From Atlanticothrix silvestris CENA357 (lineage in GTDB: Bacteria > Cyanobacteriota > Cyanobacteriia > Cyanobacteriales > Nostocaceae), in NCBI RefSeq assembly GCF_016056295.1, contig NZ_JAECZB010000083.1, forward strand, positions 1 through 46,776: 46,776 nucleotides of DNA, written 5' to 3'. The notes below the pieces were generated by a model. It did not search any database, was not told the origin of the DNA, and saw only the letters and a program-made list of their open reading frames with translations. The translations under genes were made by a program, and so were the position numbers. Numbering within the stretch: the stretch's first letter is position 1; each line of letters begins with the position of its first letter. This document shows, piece after piece, positions 1 through 9,003 of the stretch.

Positions 1-1270
1 TGAAGGGGTGACAAAGAAGCTACAAAGCAGACTGGATAAGAGACATAGCACGTAGACCCTTGCGAAAATAGGGTAGTTTACTGGGCTTTAAACGCATTAA
101 ATCATGAGCTAAATCAGCCCAAAACTCCATTGCACCCACCCATAATTGGCCATACAAACCAACCCAAAATGCGCTATGTCGGCGATGTAGTCGGTTTAAT
201 TCCTTCAGACGACCAATATATTTTTGTAATCCCATTTGACGAGAGTTACGACCTGCTAAAACAGCACAAGTATAGGCGATAGCAATTAATAAAATCAGTG
301 CCATCAATCGTTGACCATCAGCAGAAGTAGATTCAAGATTATAGCCACCAGTCTTGCAATCACGGAACATGGCCTCAATGCCACTGCGCAACTTAAATGC
401 TTTAATGGCATCGGCAAGACTATCTAGATTAGTCAGTAAAAACCAGCCAGCAGGTTCAACTTTTCCCCGATATTGACGCTTGTAATATCCAGCTAAATTC
501 AAATGAGCAAAACCTTTTTGTTTAGTGGCTTGAATACCTGTGAGAAACAAGGAGGTACCAGGAATTAATCCCAAAGATTGTAACCGTTGATATGATTGAT
601 TTTCTTGTCGAATATAAGTGCCTTGCTTTTGCCGGAGTACAAAGTCAATTCTCTTGCTGTGTAACCAATTCGCCAGTTTGATGCTATGAAATTCCCTATC
701 ACCTAGCACCAAGATTCGATATCCTTTAAATAACCGCAACAATGGGCGAATTAACTTTTTCTGCTCGCCTAGATTGCTACATCCTCTTTTTGTTAACAAT
801 AGCCAATAAACTGGAATAGCTCTTTTTTGTTCTATTAAACTAATGACGAACACATTTTCACCACGCCACTGTGTTCTATCAATCGCAAATATCAATTGTT
901 TCTCCTGAGATTGTCTGCTGTTTTTAACCCATCTTTTGAGTAATGGAAACCAGATGTATTGAATTGATAACTCTGGCAGTAATAAAAATCTTTGGATGCT
1001 TCGTCGCCGACTCTCAAATTTTATCGGTTGGGGAAATACTGTCGCCAGCTTCTCAATTGTCACAGTTTTATGAAATTGTAACAGCATAATCAAGATTTCC
1101 AACATCTTGTACTGTGCGGGTGTCAGTACATTTTGAAAGCAGTTTTGGTAGAATTTAGGTAACATTATCATTTGATAGGTCTTGTTGAGAATACCTGACC
1201 TATCTTTTTTTACCCCAAAACAGTCACACTCTTGTATTTCCTGAGCTTCAGCCTCTTTGTCACCCCTTCA
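1..1270 (-). mobile_element. Complete IS element, IS4-like, 1270 bp
   Basis: The two ends form near-perfect terminal inverted repeats. The left end starts TGAAGGGGTGACAAAGAAGC at base 1, and the right end (1250-1270) is its reverse complement with one mismatch in 21 bases. A single minus-strand transposase gene fills the interior. The left flank lies outside the window, so a target-site duplication cannot be checked. The transposase is intact and the repeats are well matched, so the copy looks recent and possibly active. Confidence 0.88.
20..1171 (-). CDS. IS4-family transposase (DDE)
   Basis: This 383-residue protein is the only gene of the IS at the left edge. The DDE catalytic core is visible: first Asp in FAIDRTQWRG (about residue 98), second Asp in LVLGDREFHS (about 157), and the Glu in GIEAMFRDCKTGGYNLES (about 267), which has the Y-(2)-R-(3)-E-(6)-K flavour of IS4 transposases. 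The length is normal for the family and there is no frameshift. The ORF starts ATG ATA ATG, so the second ATG, two codons in, is an alternative start. It should cut and rejoin the terminal repeats at 1-21 and 1250-1270. Confidence 0.88.
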   Translation of the reverse strand: MIMLPKFYQNCFQNVLTPAQYKMLEILIMLLQFHKTVTIEKLATVFPQPIKFESRRRSIQRFLLLPELSIQYIWFPLLKRWVKNSRQSQEKQLIFAIDRTQWRGENVFVISLIEQKRAIPVYWLLLTKRGCSNLGEQKKLIRPLLRLFKGYRILVLGDREFHSIKLANWLHSKRIDFVLRQKQGTYIRQENQSYQRLQSLGLIPGTSLFLTGIQATKQKGFAHLNLAGYYKRQYRGKVEPAGWFLLTNLDSLADAIKAFKLRSGIEAMFRDCKTGGYNLESTSADGQRLMALILLIAIAYTCAVLAGRNSRQMGLQKYIGRLKELNRLHRRHSAFWVGLYGQLWVGAMEFWADLAHDLMRLKPSKLPYFRKGLRAMSLIQSAL

Positions 1271-1327
1271 GTTGGCAGACATTAATATCAATTTAAAAGT
1301 GCAAGTATTCTCTATTAACCACGCTTA

Positions 1328-1365
1328 CATCCCCACCCACAAGCGGATGGGGTTTTACGCGCGAG
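1328..1365. repeat. Hairpin resembling an IS200/IS605 end
   Basis: An imperfect stem (CCCCACCC pairing with GGATGGGG, one mismatch) is followed by TTTTACGCG. A near relative, CATCCCACCCC...GATGGG followed by TTTCGCG, occurs at 8403-8434. Hairpins of this form close the ends of IS200/IS605-type elements and TnpB-associated RNAs in cyanobacteria. No tnpA or tnpB is next to it, so I read it as a solo remnant. A simple regulatory hairpin upstream of the next gene remains possible. Confidence 0.35.
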
Positions 1366-1395
1366 CAATAAATTAGAAAGTTTTTAGTAAAAATT

Positions 1396-2007
1396 ATGAC
1401 CAGTGAATTAGCAAACCTTAAACAAGAGTTAATTTCTATTTCAGAGACTAATGAAATGGGGTTTAACTACACTCCCATAGCCCAACAGCAAATCGAAACA
1501 TTAGCCCAAAAGCTTGAGTCGCTCAATCCCACTAATGAACCTACAAATCATCTTGCAATGATTCAAGGGCGTTGGCGGCTTTTGTACAGTACCTTTGGAT
1601 TAGAAAGAGAAACCACTCTGCAACGTCTCTCTTTTGGCAAACTACCTAATGTGAATATCAGAGTTACTGGTATCTTTCAAGAAGTTTGTATACTTAATCA
1701 ACAGTACAATAACCTGATTGAATTTACGGTAGGCTCCAGCGTAGGTGGTATTGTTTTAGTTCAAGGACGCTATACAATAGAAGATACTAAGCGCCTCAAT
1801 ATTGATTTTTTGAAAACATCCGTCAACAGCACTAATGGTGAATTGAGTGACTCTGCTTTTCGAGAGTTTCTAGAAGTAGACAAAGAATTACCTTTGGAGG
1901 CATCACTCTCATTTAATGGCTGGGTGGATATTACTTTTTTAGATGAAACTTTACGTCTTGTGCGTGGTAATCAAAATAATTTGTATATATTATTGCGGAA
2001 TGAATGA
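1396..2007 (+). CDS. PAP/fibrillin family (plastid-lipid-associated) protein
   Basis: This 203-residue protein carries the hallmark of the PAP/fibrillin family, the segment GRWRLLYSTFGLERET (about residues 58-73), followed by a lipocalin-like beta-rich body and a C-terminal block with SLSFNGWVDITFLDETLRLVRG. Family members in cyanobacteria and plastids associate with thylakoid membranes or plastoglobules and are linked to lipid and quinone handling and photoprotection. No signal peptide is seen. The ATG follows an AT-rich leader without a strong Shine-Dalgarno. The gene stands alone, with the IS upstream and a convergent Uma2 gene downstream. Confidence 0.85.
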   Translation: MTSELANLKQELISISETNEMGFNYTPIAQQQIETLAQKLESLNPTNEPTNHLAMIQGRWRLLYSTFGLERETTLQRLSFGKLPNVNIRVTGIFQEVCILNQQYNNLIEFTVGSSVGGIVLVQGRYTIEDTKRLNIDFLKTSVNSTNGELSDSAFREFLEVDKELPLEASLSFNGWVDITFLDETLRLVRGNQNNLYILLRNE

Positions 2008-2067
2008 AATAATCTGAAGTTTTTGACTATGAACTTGCTTACCCATGAACTTAAATTTCACAAACCA

Positions 2068-2631
2068 TTAAATTTTCGCTTTTTTAAACACTTGTTCAGC
2101 AGTAAATTCTAATCCCTCAAATAGGGAATCTGTGAGGAGTTGATCTCCCATATAAGTTTGTGGCGCTGCATCTGGGTAAAAGACAGTAATGCTTCTAGCT
2201 TTGCTATCTACCACCCAAACCCGCAATACTTTAGCATCTAAATAGTCTTTCGCCTTCGCTGCCATTTTTCCAAAGGTTTGCCCAGGCGAAATAATCTCAA
2301 TTACCAAATCGGGAGGAACAGGACAGGCTGTATCTTCGCTCCAGTCGGCGGGTAAACGTTCATAAGAGATATACAAAATATCTGGTGTCGGTACCCAGTC
2401 TCGCCCGTGACGGGTTAATGCAATTGCCCATTCTGGAAAGGCTTCCCCTCGTTTTTCACACCACTGCTCAATTAAGTAAAGCAGGGCACGAGTCAGCTTA
2501 GAGTGAAAAAACTTTGGTGACATCTTAGGAATTGCTTGACCATCCACAAGTTCATAGGTGATATCTCCCTCATCTGGTGGCAGATTGAGGAACTCTTGCA
2601 GGGTCAATTGATTGTTGGCTTGGAGTATCAT
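2068..2631 (-). CDS. Uma2 family endonuclease-like protein (DUF820)
   Basis: This 187-residue protein belongs to the Uma2/DUF820 family, which has a PD-(D/E)XK nuclease fold and is strongly expanded in cyanobacteria. The candidate active-site residues are visible: Asp84 in VPTPDILYIS, Glu112 in LVIEIISPG and lysines at 126-128 before DYLDAKVLRVWVVD. The cellular role of the family is not settled. It lies just downstream of aroB on the same strand (47 bp gap), so it could be read through from aroB. A second member is at 36183. Confidence 0.85.
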   Translation of the reverse strand: MILQANNQLTLQEFLNLPPDEGDITYELVDGQAIPKMSPKFFHSKLTRALLYLIEQWCEKRGEAFPEWAIALTRHGRDWVPTPDILYISYERLPADWSEDTACPVPPDLVIEIISPGQTFGKMAAKAKDYLDAKVLRVWVVDSKARSITVFYPDAAPQTYMGDQLLTDSLFEGLEFTAEQVFKKAKI

Positions 2632-2678
2632 GGGGCAAACCAGCTGGCGGCTAGTTTTAATTGTAATTTGGTTGTGAA

Positions 2679-3770
2679 TTACATTCCTTGCAATACCTGC
2701 CGGATAGTCTCTGATGGTACATCGTCTGTAATTTTCACGACACCAATCTGCGTTGGTAAAATAAACCGCACTTTACCCGCTTTGACTTTTTTATCTAATT
2801 GCAGTGCTGCAATAATCCCTTCAATATCTATCCCCTCTGGTAGCCGAGTTGGTAAACCCGCTTTTTCAATGAGGGCATTTTGACGTTTTGTATCTTCTTG
2901 TTGCCAAAGTCCCAATGCTACAGCAATTTTTCCGGCTGCTACCATGCCAATAGCAACAGCTTCGCCATGATTAACTAACCGATAGCCTGTCAAGCTTTCC
3001 ACTGCATGACCAATAGTGTGTCCATAGTTGAGAATTGCTCGTAGTCCACCTTCTTTTTCGTCTTTACTAACAACATCGGCTTTGGCTTGACAAGAGCGCG
3101 TTAGTATTACGTCTATCACTTCAGGCTTAACATAGCGGAGTTGATTAAGATTTTTACTAGCTTCCAACTGAGCAAACAATTCCGCATCCCAAATTATGCC
3201 GTACTTGATGACTTCTGCCATACCGGCTCGAAACTCTCGCATGGGGAGGGTTTTCAGTACTTCTGGGTCAATGATGACTTTTCGCGGTTGATGGAATGCT
3301 CCAATCAGGTTTTTGCCGTGGGGATGATTGACACCTGTTTTACCACCAATTGCCGAATCTACCATTGCTAAGAGAGTGGTAGGCACTTGCACAACATTAA
3401 TCCCTCGCAGCCAAGTTGCTGCTGCAAAGCCTGTCATATCACCAATTACACCTCCACCCAAAGCCACCATTGTCGAGGAACGTTCTAGGCGATTTTCTAA
3501 GGCGATATCGTAAATTTTTTGGATAGAATTGAGGGTTTTGTAGCGTTCACCTGCTGGTAGACAATAGCTGACTACTTCAAATCCAGCAGATGTCAGCGAT
3601 GCGATCGCTCTTTCTCCATAATGCTTAAAAATTGTCGGATTAGAAACCACCAGTACTTTCTTACCTAGGTTTAGACCAGTCATCTGTTGACTCAGTTGCT
3701 CTAAACTCCCAGGTGCGATCGCAATTTCATAAGATTGCTGCGGTAGATTGACATTAATTATAGAAGTCAT
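2679..3770 (-). CDS. aroB: 3-dehydroquinate synthase
   Basis: AroB converts DAHP to 3-dehydroquinate, step 2 of the shikimate pathway, using NAD and a divalent metal. The 363-residue length is normal. The NAD-binding [11 protein letters not shown] is at residues 105-115, the active-site segment [19 protein letters not shown] at about 142-160, and the metal ligands Glu186 (AEVIKYG), His251 (YGHTIGH) and His268 (NHGEA) are all present. The enzyme therefore looks fully functional. No other aro gene is adjacent; scattered aromatic genes are normal in cyanobacteria (trpB is also alone, at 37551). Confidence 0.97.
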   Translation of the reverse strand: MTSIINVNLPQQSYEIAIAPGSLEQLSQQMTGLNLGKKVLVVSNPTIFKHYGERAIASLTSAGFEVVSYCLPAGERYKTLNSIQKIYDIALENRLERSSTMVALGGGVIGDMTGFAAATWLRGINVVQVPTTLLAMVDSAIGGKTGVNHPHGKNLIGAFHQPRKVIIDPEVLKTLPMREFRAGMAEVIKYGIIWDAELFAQLEASKNLNQLRYVKPEVIDVILTRSCQAKADVVSKDEKEGGLRAILNYGHTIGHAVESLTGYRLVNHGEAVAIGMVAAGKIAVALGLWQQEDTKRQNALIEKAGLPTRLPEGIDIEGIIAALQLDKKVKAGKVRFILPTQIGVVKITDDVPSETIRQVLQGM

Positions 3771-3904
3771 TGCCTAACCCTAAACAAGCGCCCGTGGGCT
3801 GTATTCTATCGCAATGTGGGGTATCAGAGATTGGTACTCTGGCCATTCCATATACCCTAACTAAATGATTCAATAGATTTATTGAAGTATGTGGAGAAAG
3901 ATAA

Positions 3905-4000
3905 ATGTTTGCAATTGTAGCTTATATTGGCTTCTTGGCTTTGTTCATGGGCATATCTGTAGCTCTGTTGTTTGGTCTGCGTTCTGCCAAGATAATTTAG
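3905..4000 (+). CDS. petL: Cytochrome b6f complex subunit 6 (PetL), 31 aa
   Basis: A short ORF of 31 codons encodes a single membrane helix starting [20 protein letters not shown] and ending with a basic LRSAKII tail. The length and pattern match PetL of Nostoc-type cyanobacteria as I remember it. PetL is a peripheral single-helix subunit of the cytochrome b6f complex and stabilises the dimer. A good Shine-Dalgarno (GGAGAAAG, 3893-3900) sits just upstream of the ATG. The gene points opposite to its neighbours aroB and bioB, so it has its own promoter. It is too short for ordinary ORF thresholds. Confidence 0.8.
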   Translation: MFAIVAYIGFLALFMGISVALLFGLRSAKII

Positions 4001-4053
4001 GGCTAAAGAGGTAGGAGGCAGGGGAGTAGGGAAAGCAACAAGAGGAGGGAAAA

Positions 4054-4081
4054 GGTTAAAGGGTAAAGGGTAAAGGGTAAA
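4054..4081 (+). repeat. Heptamer STRR repeat (GGTTAAA/GGGTAAA)
   Basis: Four 7-bp units occur in tandem: GGTTAAA once, then GGGTAAA three times. They sit inside a longer purine-rich block (about 4013-4110) that recurs in inverted orientation at 16920-16990 with fewer heptamers. Such short tandemly repeated heptanucleotides are typical of heterocyst-forming cyanobacteria. Confidence 0.85.
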
Positions 4082-4145
4082 GGATGAAGAAACAAACCCT
4101 TTCCCCCTTACCCATTCTTCCCAATGCTCTATGCCCTGGTATATT

Positions 4146-5153
4146 TCATCCCACAACAGCAGGACTTGCTAACTTTTCTGGTCTTTGAGAAGGAGGGCGC
4201 ATTTCTAAGCCGAGTAAATTCAGCATTTCTCGGTCAGCGTCGTAATCTGGACAAGGAGTAGTAACTGTTAACATTTTGTTGTCGTCACTGGAAAAAATAG
4301 AATTTGCTCCTGCCATAAAGCACAAAGCTTGTTCAACGTGAGTAAGTCTTGCCCTCCCTGCACTCAGACGCACGTCGGCAGCTGGCATTAAAATCCGGGC
4401 TGTGGCAATCATCCGCACTATATCCCAAATTGGCACATCGGGTTGATTTTCTAAGGGTGTACCCGGTACTTGCGAAAGAATATTAATGGGTACAGATTCG
4501 GGATGGGGATGGAGGTTGGCTAAAGTGTGTAACATACCTACACGGTCGTCAACGCTTTCGCCCAAACCCAGAATACCGCCAGAACAGACTGTAACATTAG
4601 TTTGGCGGACATTTTCTATAGTGTGCAGGCGATCGCCATAAGTCCTAGTGGTAATAATTGTGCTGTAATATTCTTGTGAAGTATCCAGGTTATGGTTGTA
4701 AGCGTACAGTCCTGCTGCTTCCAATCGCTTTGCTTGGTCTGTTGTTAGCATCCCCAAGGTACAGCATACTTCTAAACCCATATCGGTAACTTCTTTCACC
4801 ATTTCCAACACAGTCTCGAACTGAGAATTATCTCGCACTTCACGCCAAGCAGCACCCATGCAGACGCGACTAACTCCAGTTTCTTTGGCTTTTTGGGCAA
4901 TGTTAATGACTGTTGCTTTTTCTAAAAGTGCTTGGGGTTTGACCTCTGTTTGATATCGAGAAGATTGGGCACAGTAGCTACAATCTTCGGGACAGCCTCC
5001 GGTTTTAATAGAGATGAGCTTACAGACTTGTATTTTTGTTGAGTCATGATATTGGCGATGAATGCTAGCAGCTTGATAAATAAGCTCTAGCAATGGCGTA
5101 TTGTATATCGCCTGGATCTCTGCTTCTTGCCAATCGTAGCGTATTCCCAACAT
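4146..5153 (-). CDS. bioB: Biotin synthase
   Basis: BioB is the radical-SAM enzyme that inserts sulfur into dethiobiotin, the last step of biotin synthesis. The radical-SAM cluster motif CxxxCxxC is at Cys54, Cys58 and Cys61 ([15 protein letters not shown]). Further family blocks are YNHNLDTS (about 152-159), [11 protein letters not shown] (about 190-200) and the Arg-bearing RLSAGRARL (about 261-269). The 335-residue length is normal. The ATG has a strong Shine-Dalgarno (GAAGGA) on the minus strand. No other bio genes are adjacent. Confidence 0.96.
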   Translation of the reverse strand: MLGIRYDWQEAEIQAIYNTPLLELIYQAASIHRQYHDSTKIQVCKLISIKTGGCPEDCSYCAQSSRYQTEVKPQALLEKATVINIAQKAKETGVSRVCMGAAWREVRDNSQFETVLEMVKEVTDMGLEVCCTLGMLTTDQAKRLEAAGLYAYNHNLDTSQEYYSTIITTRTYGDRLHTIENVRQTNVTVCSGGILGLGESVDDRVGMLHTLANLHPHPESVPINILSQVPGTPLENQPDVPIWDIVRMIATARILMPAADVRLSAGRARLTHVEQALCFMAGANSIFSSDDNKMLTVTTPCPDYDADREMLNLLGLEMRPPSQRPEKLASPAVVG

Positions 5154-5547
5154 TACTATCCTTCTTGTAGACTGAATTTATCAAGAGCTGTTTTCTTGTC
5201 ATATTTCCTGGACTACAGCATTAGGATCAAGCGCTCTAACCACTGTATTGACTCTAAATCCTCGTGCTATAGACAATTAGCAATCAGCTTATCAAGATTT
5301 TGGTTACGTATGAAATTGATTGTAAAAATATTCACTATGTAAATAGCTGAAGCCAGAGTATTTACTGTTCATTCTGGCCAAATAACCATATCCATTAAGC
5401 CAAACTTTCTAATTGCAATACGATGATACAGCAAGAATGAATGCTACTAAATTTTATGAAGTTTAAACAATGCTCATCAGCTTTCTGTAAACTGCGTTAC
5501 ATTTATCTTAAATTTTGCAAAAAAATAAAGATTAAATCACTTACTTT
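5154..5547. other. Divergent intergenic region, bioB / GNAT
   Basis: This is AT-rich spacer between the divergent bioB and GNAT genes. No convincing ORF, structured RNA or repeat was seen. It should hold both promoters, but no clear -35/-10 pair stands out. Confidence 0.6.
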
Positions 5548-6129
5548 ATGAAATCAGAACTACCATTAATTACTAGCGATCGCCTGTTATTACGAATTGG
5601 GATAAAAGAAGATATACCCAAAATAGTTAAATATTTTACTGAAAATAGAAATTATCTCACTCCATTCTATCCCAGTTGGGCAGAAAATTTTTTTACGGAA
5701 CAATATTGGCAATATCAAATCGAGAATAGTTTTTTAGAATTTATTCATGAACAATCTTTAAAATTATTTATTTTTTTCAAAAAAAACCCCAATAAAATTA
5801 TTGGGGTGATCAATTTTAATAATTTTGTTCGAGGAGCAGCCCACTTTTGCTATGTAGGATACAGCCTTGCAGAAGCTGAGCAAGGTAAGGGATATATGCA
5901 AGAAGCGCTGAAAGTTGCTACTGATTATGTATTTCAAGAATTGAATTTTCACCGCATTATGGCAAATTATATGCCCCACAATCAGCGTAGTGGTAATGTA
6001 CTTAAAAGTCTCGGCTTTGTTGTCGAAGGATATGCTAGAGATTATTTATTAATTAACGGCAACTGGCAAGATCATATTCTTACTAGTCTGATTAACCCTA
6101 ACTGGCAAGCAAATGAAAATGGGGCATAG
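5548..6129 (+). CDS. GNAT acetyltransferase, RimJ/RimL type
   Basis: This 193-residue protein has the RimJ/RimL-like (Acetyltransf_3) layout: an N-terminal TSDRLLLRIGIKEDIPKIVKYF, a central GYSLAEAEQGKGYMQEAL in which the QGKGYM segment (about residues 114-119) is the acetyl-CoA pyrophosphate loop, and a C-terminal NFHRIMANYMPHNQRSGNVLKSLGF motif typical of N-terminal alanine acetyltransferases. It probably acetylates a protein N-terminus or an amino compound; the substrate is unknown. It stands alone, divergent from bioB. A purine-rich low-complexity tract follows its stop codon. Confidence 0.85.
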   Translation: MKSELPLITSDRLLLRIGIKEDIPKIVKYFTENRNYLTPFYPSWAENFFTEQYWQYQIENSFLEFIHEQSLKLFIFFKKNPNKIIGVINFNNFVRGAAHFCYVGYSLAEAEQGKGYMQEALKVATDYVFQELNFHRIMANYMPHNQRSGNVLKSLGFVVEGYARDYLLINGNWQDHILTSLINPNWQANENGA

Positions 6130-6264
6130 GGCATGGGGCATTGGTAAGAAGAGGCAGAGGGGCAGGGTGTAGGGTGAAAGGAGGAATTTGAAACTACTTC
6201 CCACTTATTAAATCTGCTTAACGATCTTTCATCTGCTCCCTACTTTCTGCCCCTTGTCCTCTTT

Positions 6265-7992
6265 TTAAGTTTGATAGCCGTAGTTATCAGCATCACTGGC
6301 TGTGGAACGAGATTCACTAGTACTAGTAACATTGCCACTAACTGCGTAAGGATTAACTAAAGCTACAGCTTGCCTTAGTGCCTCTACACGATTCATAAAG
6401 AAATGATGTGAAGGTACAAATTTTGCAATCCCAAACTTTTCTAAGCGCTGTTTAACTTTGCCTGCTGCACCTACAATTAATACATGACGACCTTGATCAC
6501 AAGCATCTTTAATGGCATTTTCAATTGCCAAAGAAGCAGTCACGCCTAACATTGGTACATCGCTCAAATCCAAAAGTAGTACGTCAGAATCTGCCATTGC
6601 TGAATGTTCACGAGCGATCGCTTTGGAAACTCCAAAGATCATCGGCCCACTCAGATAAAATAACAGGACACGTCCATTGGCTTGATCGAGTAATTGTTTC
6701 TCTTCAGCGTTCAAGACAATAGCATCATCAGCATCAGTAATCGTCTTCACATCCTGAGACTGTAACTGAGAAAGACGTTCGATAGTTAAGATGTTGGCAA
6801 TGAAAACCCCTACACCGACAGCAACAATTAAGTCAACAAATACGGTTAAGAACATTACACCGTACATGATGGCTGTTCCCTTCCAGGATACCTTGTGAGC
6901 GCGTTTTAGGAAGCTCCAGTCTAAAATATCAATCCCGACTTTCAGAGCAATCCCAGCCAACACTGCCATAGGAATGCTTTGAGTTAAACCCGCAGCCCAT
7001 AAAACTACTACTAGTAAAATAAGGGCACGAGTTATACCAGATAAAGCTGTTTTCGCACCAGTCTGGATATTTACCACCGTTCCCATCGTGGCACCAGCAC
7101 CAGGTAGCCCACCACATAAACCAGATACCAAGTTACCAATACCTTGGCCAATTAATTCCTTATCAGACTTGTGTTCGGTGCGAGTCAAACTATCTGCAAT
7201 GACTGCTGTCAACAAGGTATCAATACAACCCAACATCCCTAACATTGCCCCATCAACAATCATCACAGTGATTTGTGATGCTGTGAAGGTGGGAAGTTGC
7301 AGTGTTGGTAGTCCCATCGGGATTACGCCAATTCTTCTAATATCAGCATTTCCGAAGAAGACCAAAGAAACTATAGTTACTAATACTAATGCCACTAGTT
7401 GCGGTGGAGCGAAGCGCTTAATTTTAGATGGCATTAAGAAAATAATTGCCAAAGTCATCGCTCCCAAAGCTGTTTCCACAGGATTGATATTTGCTAAGAG
7501 TTGGGGCAAATTTTGCACCATTCCCACCACACCACCTTTAGGATTTGGCTGTCCTACAAAAGGCGCAATCTGGAGGATAACTAGGATAATTCCAATCCCG
7601 GACATGAAGCCGGAAATAACACTATAAGGCATAAGGGTAATATATTTACCCAACTTAAATATTCCTAAGATAATTTGAAATATCCCGGCAAGCATGACTA
7701 CAGTAAATGCCATTGCCAAGCCATTCTCAGGATTATTTGCAGTCAGAGAAGCGACAATTGTAGTCATGACTACAGTCATCGGCCCAGTAGGCTCAGAAAT
7801 CAGAGTTGGTGTACCGCCAAATAAGGCAGCAAAAAAGCCAACACAAACAGCACCGTAAAGACCAGCTACAGGCCCAGCACCAGAAGCCACACCGAACGCC
7901 AGTGCTAGGGGTAAAGAAACGATCGCGGCGGTTAAACCACCAAAAAAATCGCCTCGTAGATTTCTAAAATTGATAGTATTTGTCAGGGACAT
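6265..7992 (-). CDS. bicA: SulP-family bicarbonate transporter, BicA type
   Basis: The protein closely resembles BicA, the Na+-dependent, low-affinity, high-flux bicarbonate transporter of the plasma membrane that feeds the cyanobacterial CO2-concentrating mechanism. I chose the start MSLTNTINFRNLRGDFFGGL at 7992 (575 residues) because it matches BicA N-termini. The ORF stays open upstream to 8169, but that 59-residue extension is Lys/Phe-rich and unlike the family. SulP signatures include SEPTGPMTVVMTTIVA and GCIDTLLTAVIADSLTRTEHKS. About 10-14 membrane helices precede a C-terminal STAS domain (about residues 440-550). A sulfate role is less likely given the BicA resemblance. Confidence 0.87.
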   Translation of the reverse strand: MSLTNTINFRNLRGDFFGGLTAAIVSLPLALAFGVASGAGPVAGLYGAVCVGFFAALFGGTPTLISEPTGPMTVVMTTIVASLTANNPENGLAMAFTVVMLAGIFQIILGIFKLGKYITLMPYSVISGFMSGIGIILVILQIAPFVGQPNPKGGVVGMVQNLPQLLANINPVETALGAMTLAIIFLMPSKIKRFAPPQLVALVLVTIVSLVFFGNADIRRIGVIPMGLPTLQLPTFTASQITVMIVDGAMLGMLGCIDTLLTAVIADSLTRTEHKSDKELIGQGIGNLVSGLCGGLPGAGATMGTVVNIQTGAKTALSGITRALILLVVVLWAAGLTQSIPMAVLAGIALKVGIDILDWSFLKRAHKVSWKGTAIMYGVMFLTVFVDLIVAVGVGVFIANILTIERLSQLQSQDVKTITDADDAIVLNAEEKQLLDQANGRVLLFYLSGPMIFGVSKAIAREHSAMADSDVLLLDLSDVPMLGVTASLAIENAIKDACDQGRHVLIVGAAGKVKQRLEKFGIAKFVPSHHFFMNRVEALRQAVALVNPYAVSGNVTSTSESRSTASDADNYGYQT

Positions 7993-8662
7993 TTTGGGGT
8001 ATTTGGTTACAAAAACAGCAAATTGGGATTCGTAAAACTTGTTCGTTACTTTGAATAAATTTAATGTTTTATAAGCATGAAAACTTCGCCCAAGAGAACA
8101 TTTTTTTGCACTGTTAAAAACAAAAGTTATTACATCTTTCCTAGAACAATAAGCTTTAGTAAAAGACAAATCAAAAACTTACCTATAAATGTAAGACTTA
8201 CCTTTGTTGGAAGTATTATTTATAAGCTTTATTTAATATGTCGTTTCAAATAGCTTACAGCTTTTGGCCCCAAGTTTGGTTTATTTGAAATGATAATTAT
8301 TAAATCAATGATTAAAATAATATCATAGAGAAAAACTTATACCATTTAAAAAATATATAGTTTTCTTACAATTACATGATTAAATTGTGAAATTAAGCTC
8401 ATCCCACCCCTAAAAGGAGATGGGATTTCGCGTTGCTGATGACGGTTAACAGTTAACAACGGCGGGCGGTAAAAAACCCGGTCTTGTTGGTTTCCAACAA
8501 AGAGCGATTTTGTTAGCACAGCGATAGCGACGCTAGGAGCGTCTCCGACAGGAGAAGGGTTATCGCGGACCTGACAGGTGTAGGTTTTTTACAAGGGTGT
8601 GAGTATTCAATCACGTTCGAGAGAAAATAAAAGCAGATTCACAGAGTGAAACAGAGGCTCAA
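7993..8662. other. Long spacer upstream of bicA with hairpin and repeats
   Basis: 8000-8400 is AT-rich and should contain the bicA promoter. 8400-8600 holds an IS605-like hairpin, a 10-bp inverted repeat (GTAAAAAACC at 8469-8478 with GGTTTTTTAC at 8583-8592), and a common cyanobacterial interspersed sequence around GGAGCGTCTCCGACAGGAG (about 8537-8555). No intact gene was found. Confidence 0.55.
8403..8434. repeat. Second hairpin resembling an IS200/IS605 end
   Basis: CATCCCACCCC, a short loop, then GATGGGA and TTTCGCG match the arrangement at 1328-1365, allowing small differences. The same two-part pattern (G/C hairpin then T-rich CGCG) at two unrelated places suggests remnants of one element family rather than chance. 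No transposase of that family is adjacent. Confidence 0.35.
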
Positions 8663-8996
8663 ATGCTAAAAAATGAGTACCTCAAACAGTGGACAAATAT
8701 AGTGTCACAAAAAATGGCACATCTGACGCTACCACAAGTGTTAAGGCTGGCAACATGGAGTTTTGGCATGGTGATGACAAAATCAAGTAGCTTGAGCAAA
8801 CTCAAAATTTTAAAAGCTAAGTCTCCTAAACCGCTCAAGATGTTAACAGTTAGCTGGGCAGTTGAAGTTGTTGCTCCAGAAAAATGGTTATTTAGAACAT
8901 CGACATAAAACCCCTATTGGTATCCAGGTACTCTGGCGAGGCTGGTTAAAATTGCACGACCTCTGTGAGGAGTGGCAGCTTGCAAAAGAGACTTAA
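8663..8996 (+). pseudogene. Decayed transposase remnant
   Basis: The first part reads MLKNEYLKQWTNIVSQKMAH and continues LTLPQVLRLATWSFGMVMTK, which looks like the N-terminus of a cyanobacterial transposase. After about 60 codons it loses resemblance. A different frame then gives EHRHKTPIGIQVLWRGWLKL and HDLCEEWQLAKET before a stop at 8996, which looks like a transposase C-terminus. The gene has therefore lost most of its centre by internal deletion and is out of frame. The family was not determined. It abuts the truncated aldo/keto reductase at 9004. Confidence 0.7.
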
Positions 8997-9003
8997 CGGG
9001 AAA

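Noticed and set aside
1579-1596. GTACAGTACC as a LexA box
   Set aside because: The spacing between the half-sites does not fit RGTACNNNDGTWCB and it lies inside the fibrillin coding sequence.
3857-4156. Minus-strand 99-codon ORF
   Set aside because: It runs through low-complexity STRR DNA and lies antisense to petL, whose sequence and ribosome binding site are much better supported.
7993-8169. 59-residue N-terminal extension of the BicA-like protein
   Set aside because: The extension does not resemble SulP N-termini, and the internal Met at 7992 matches the BicA start.
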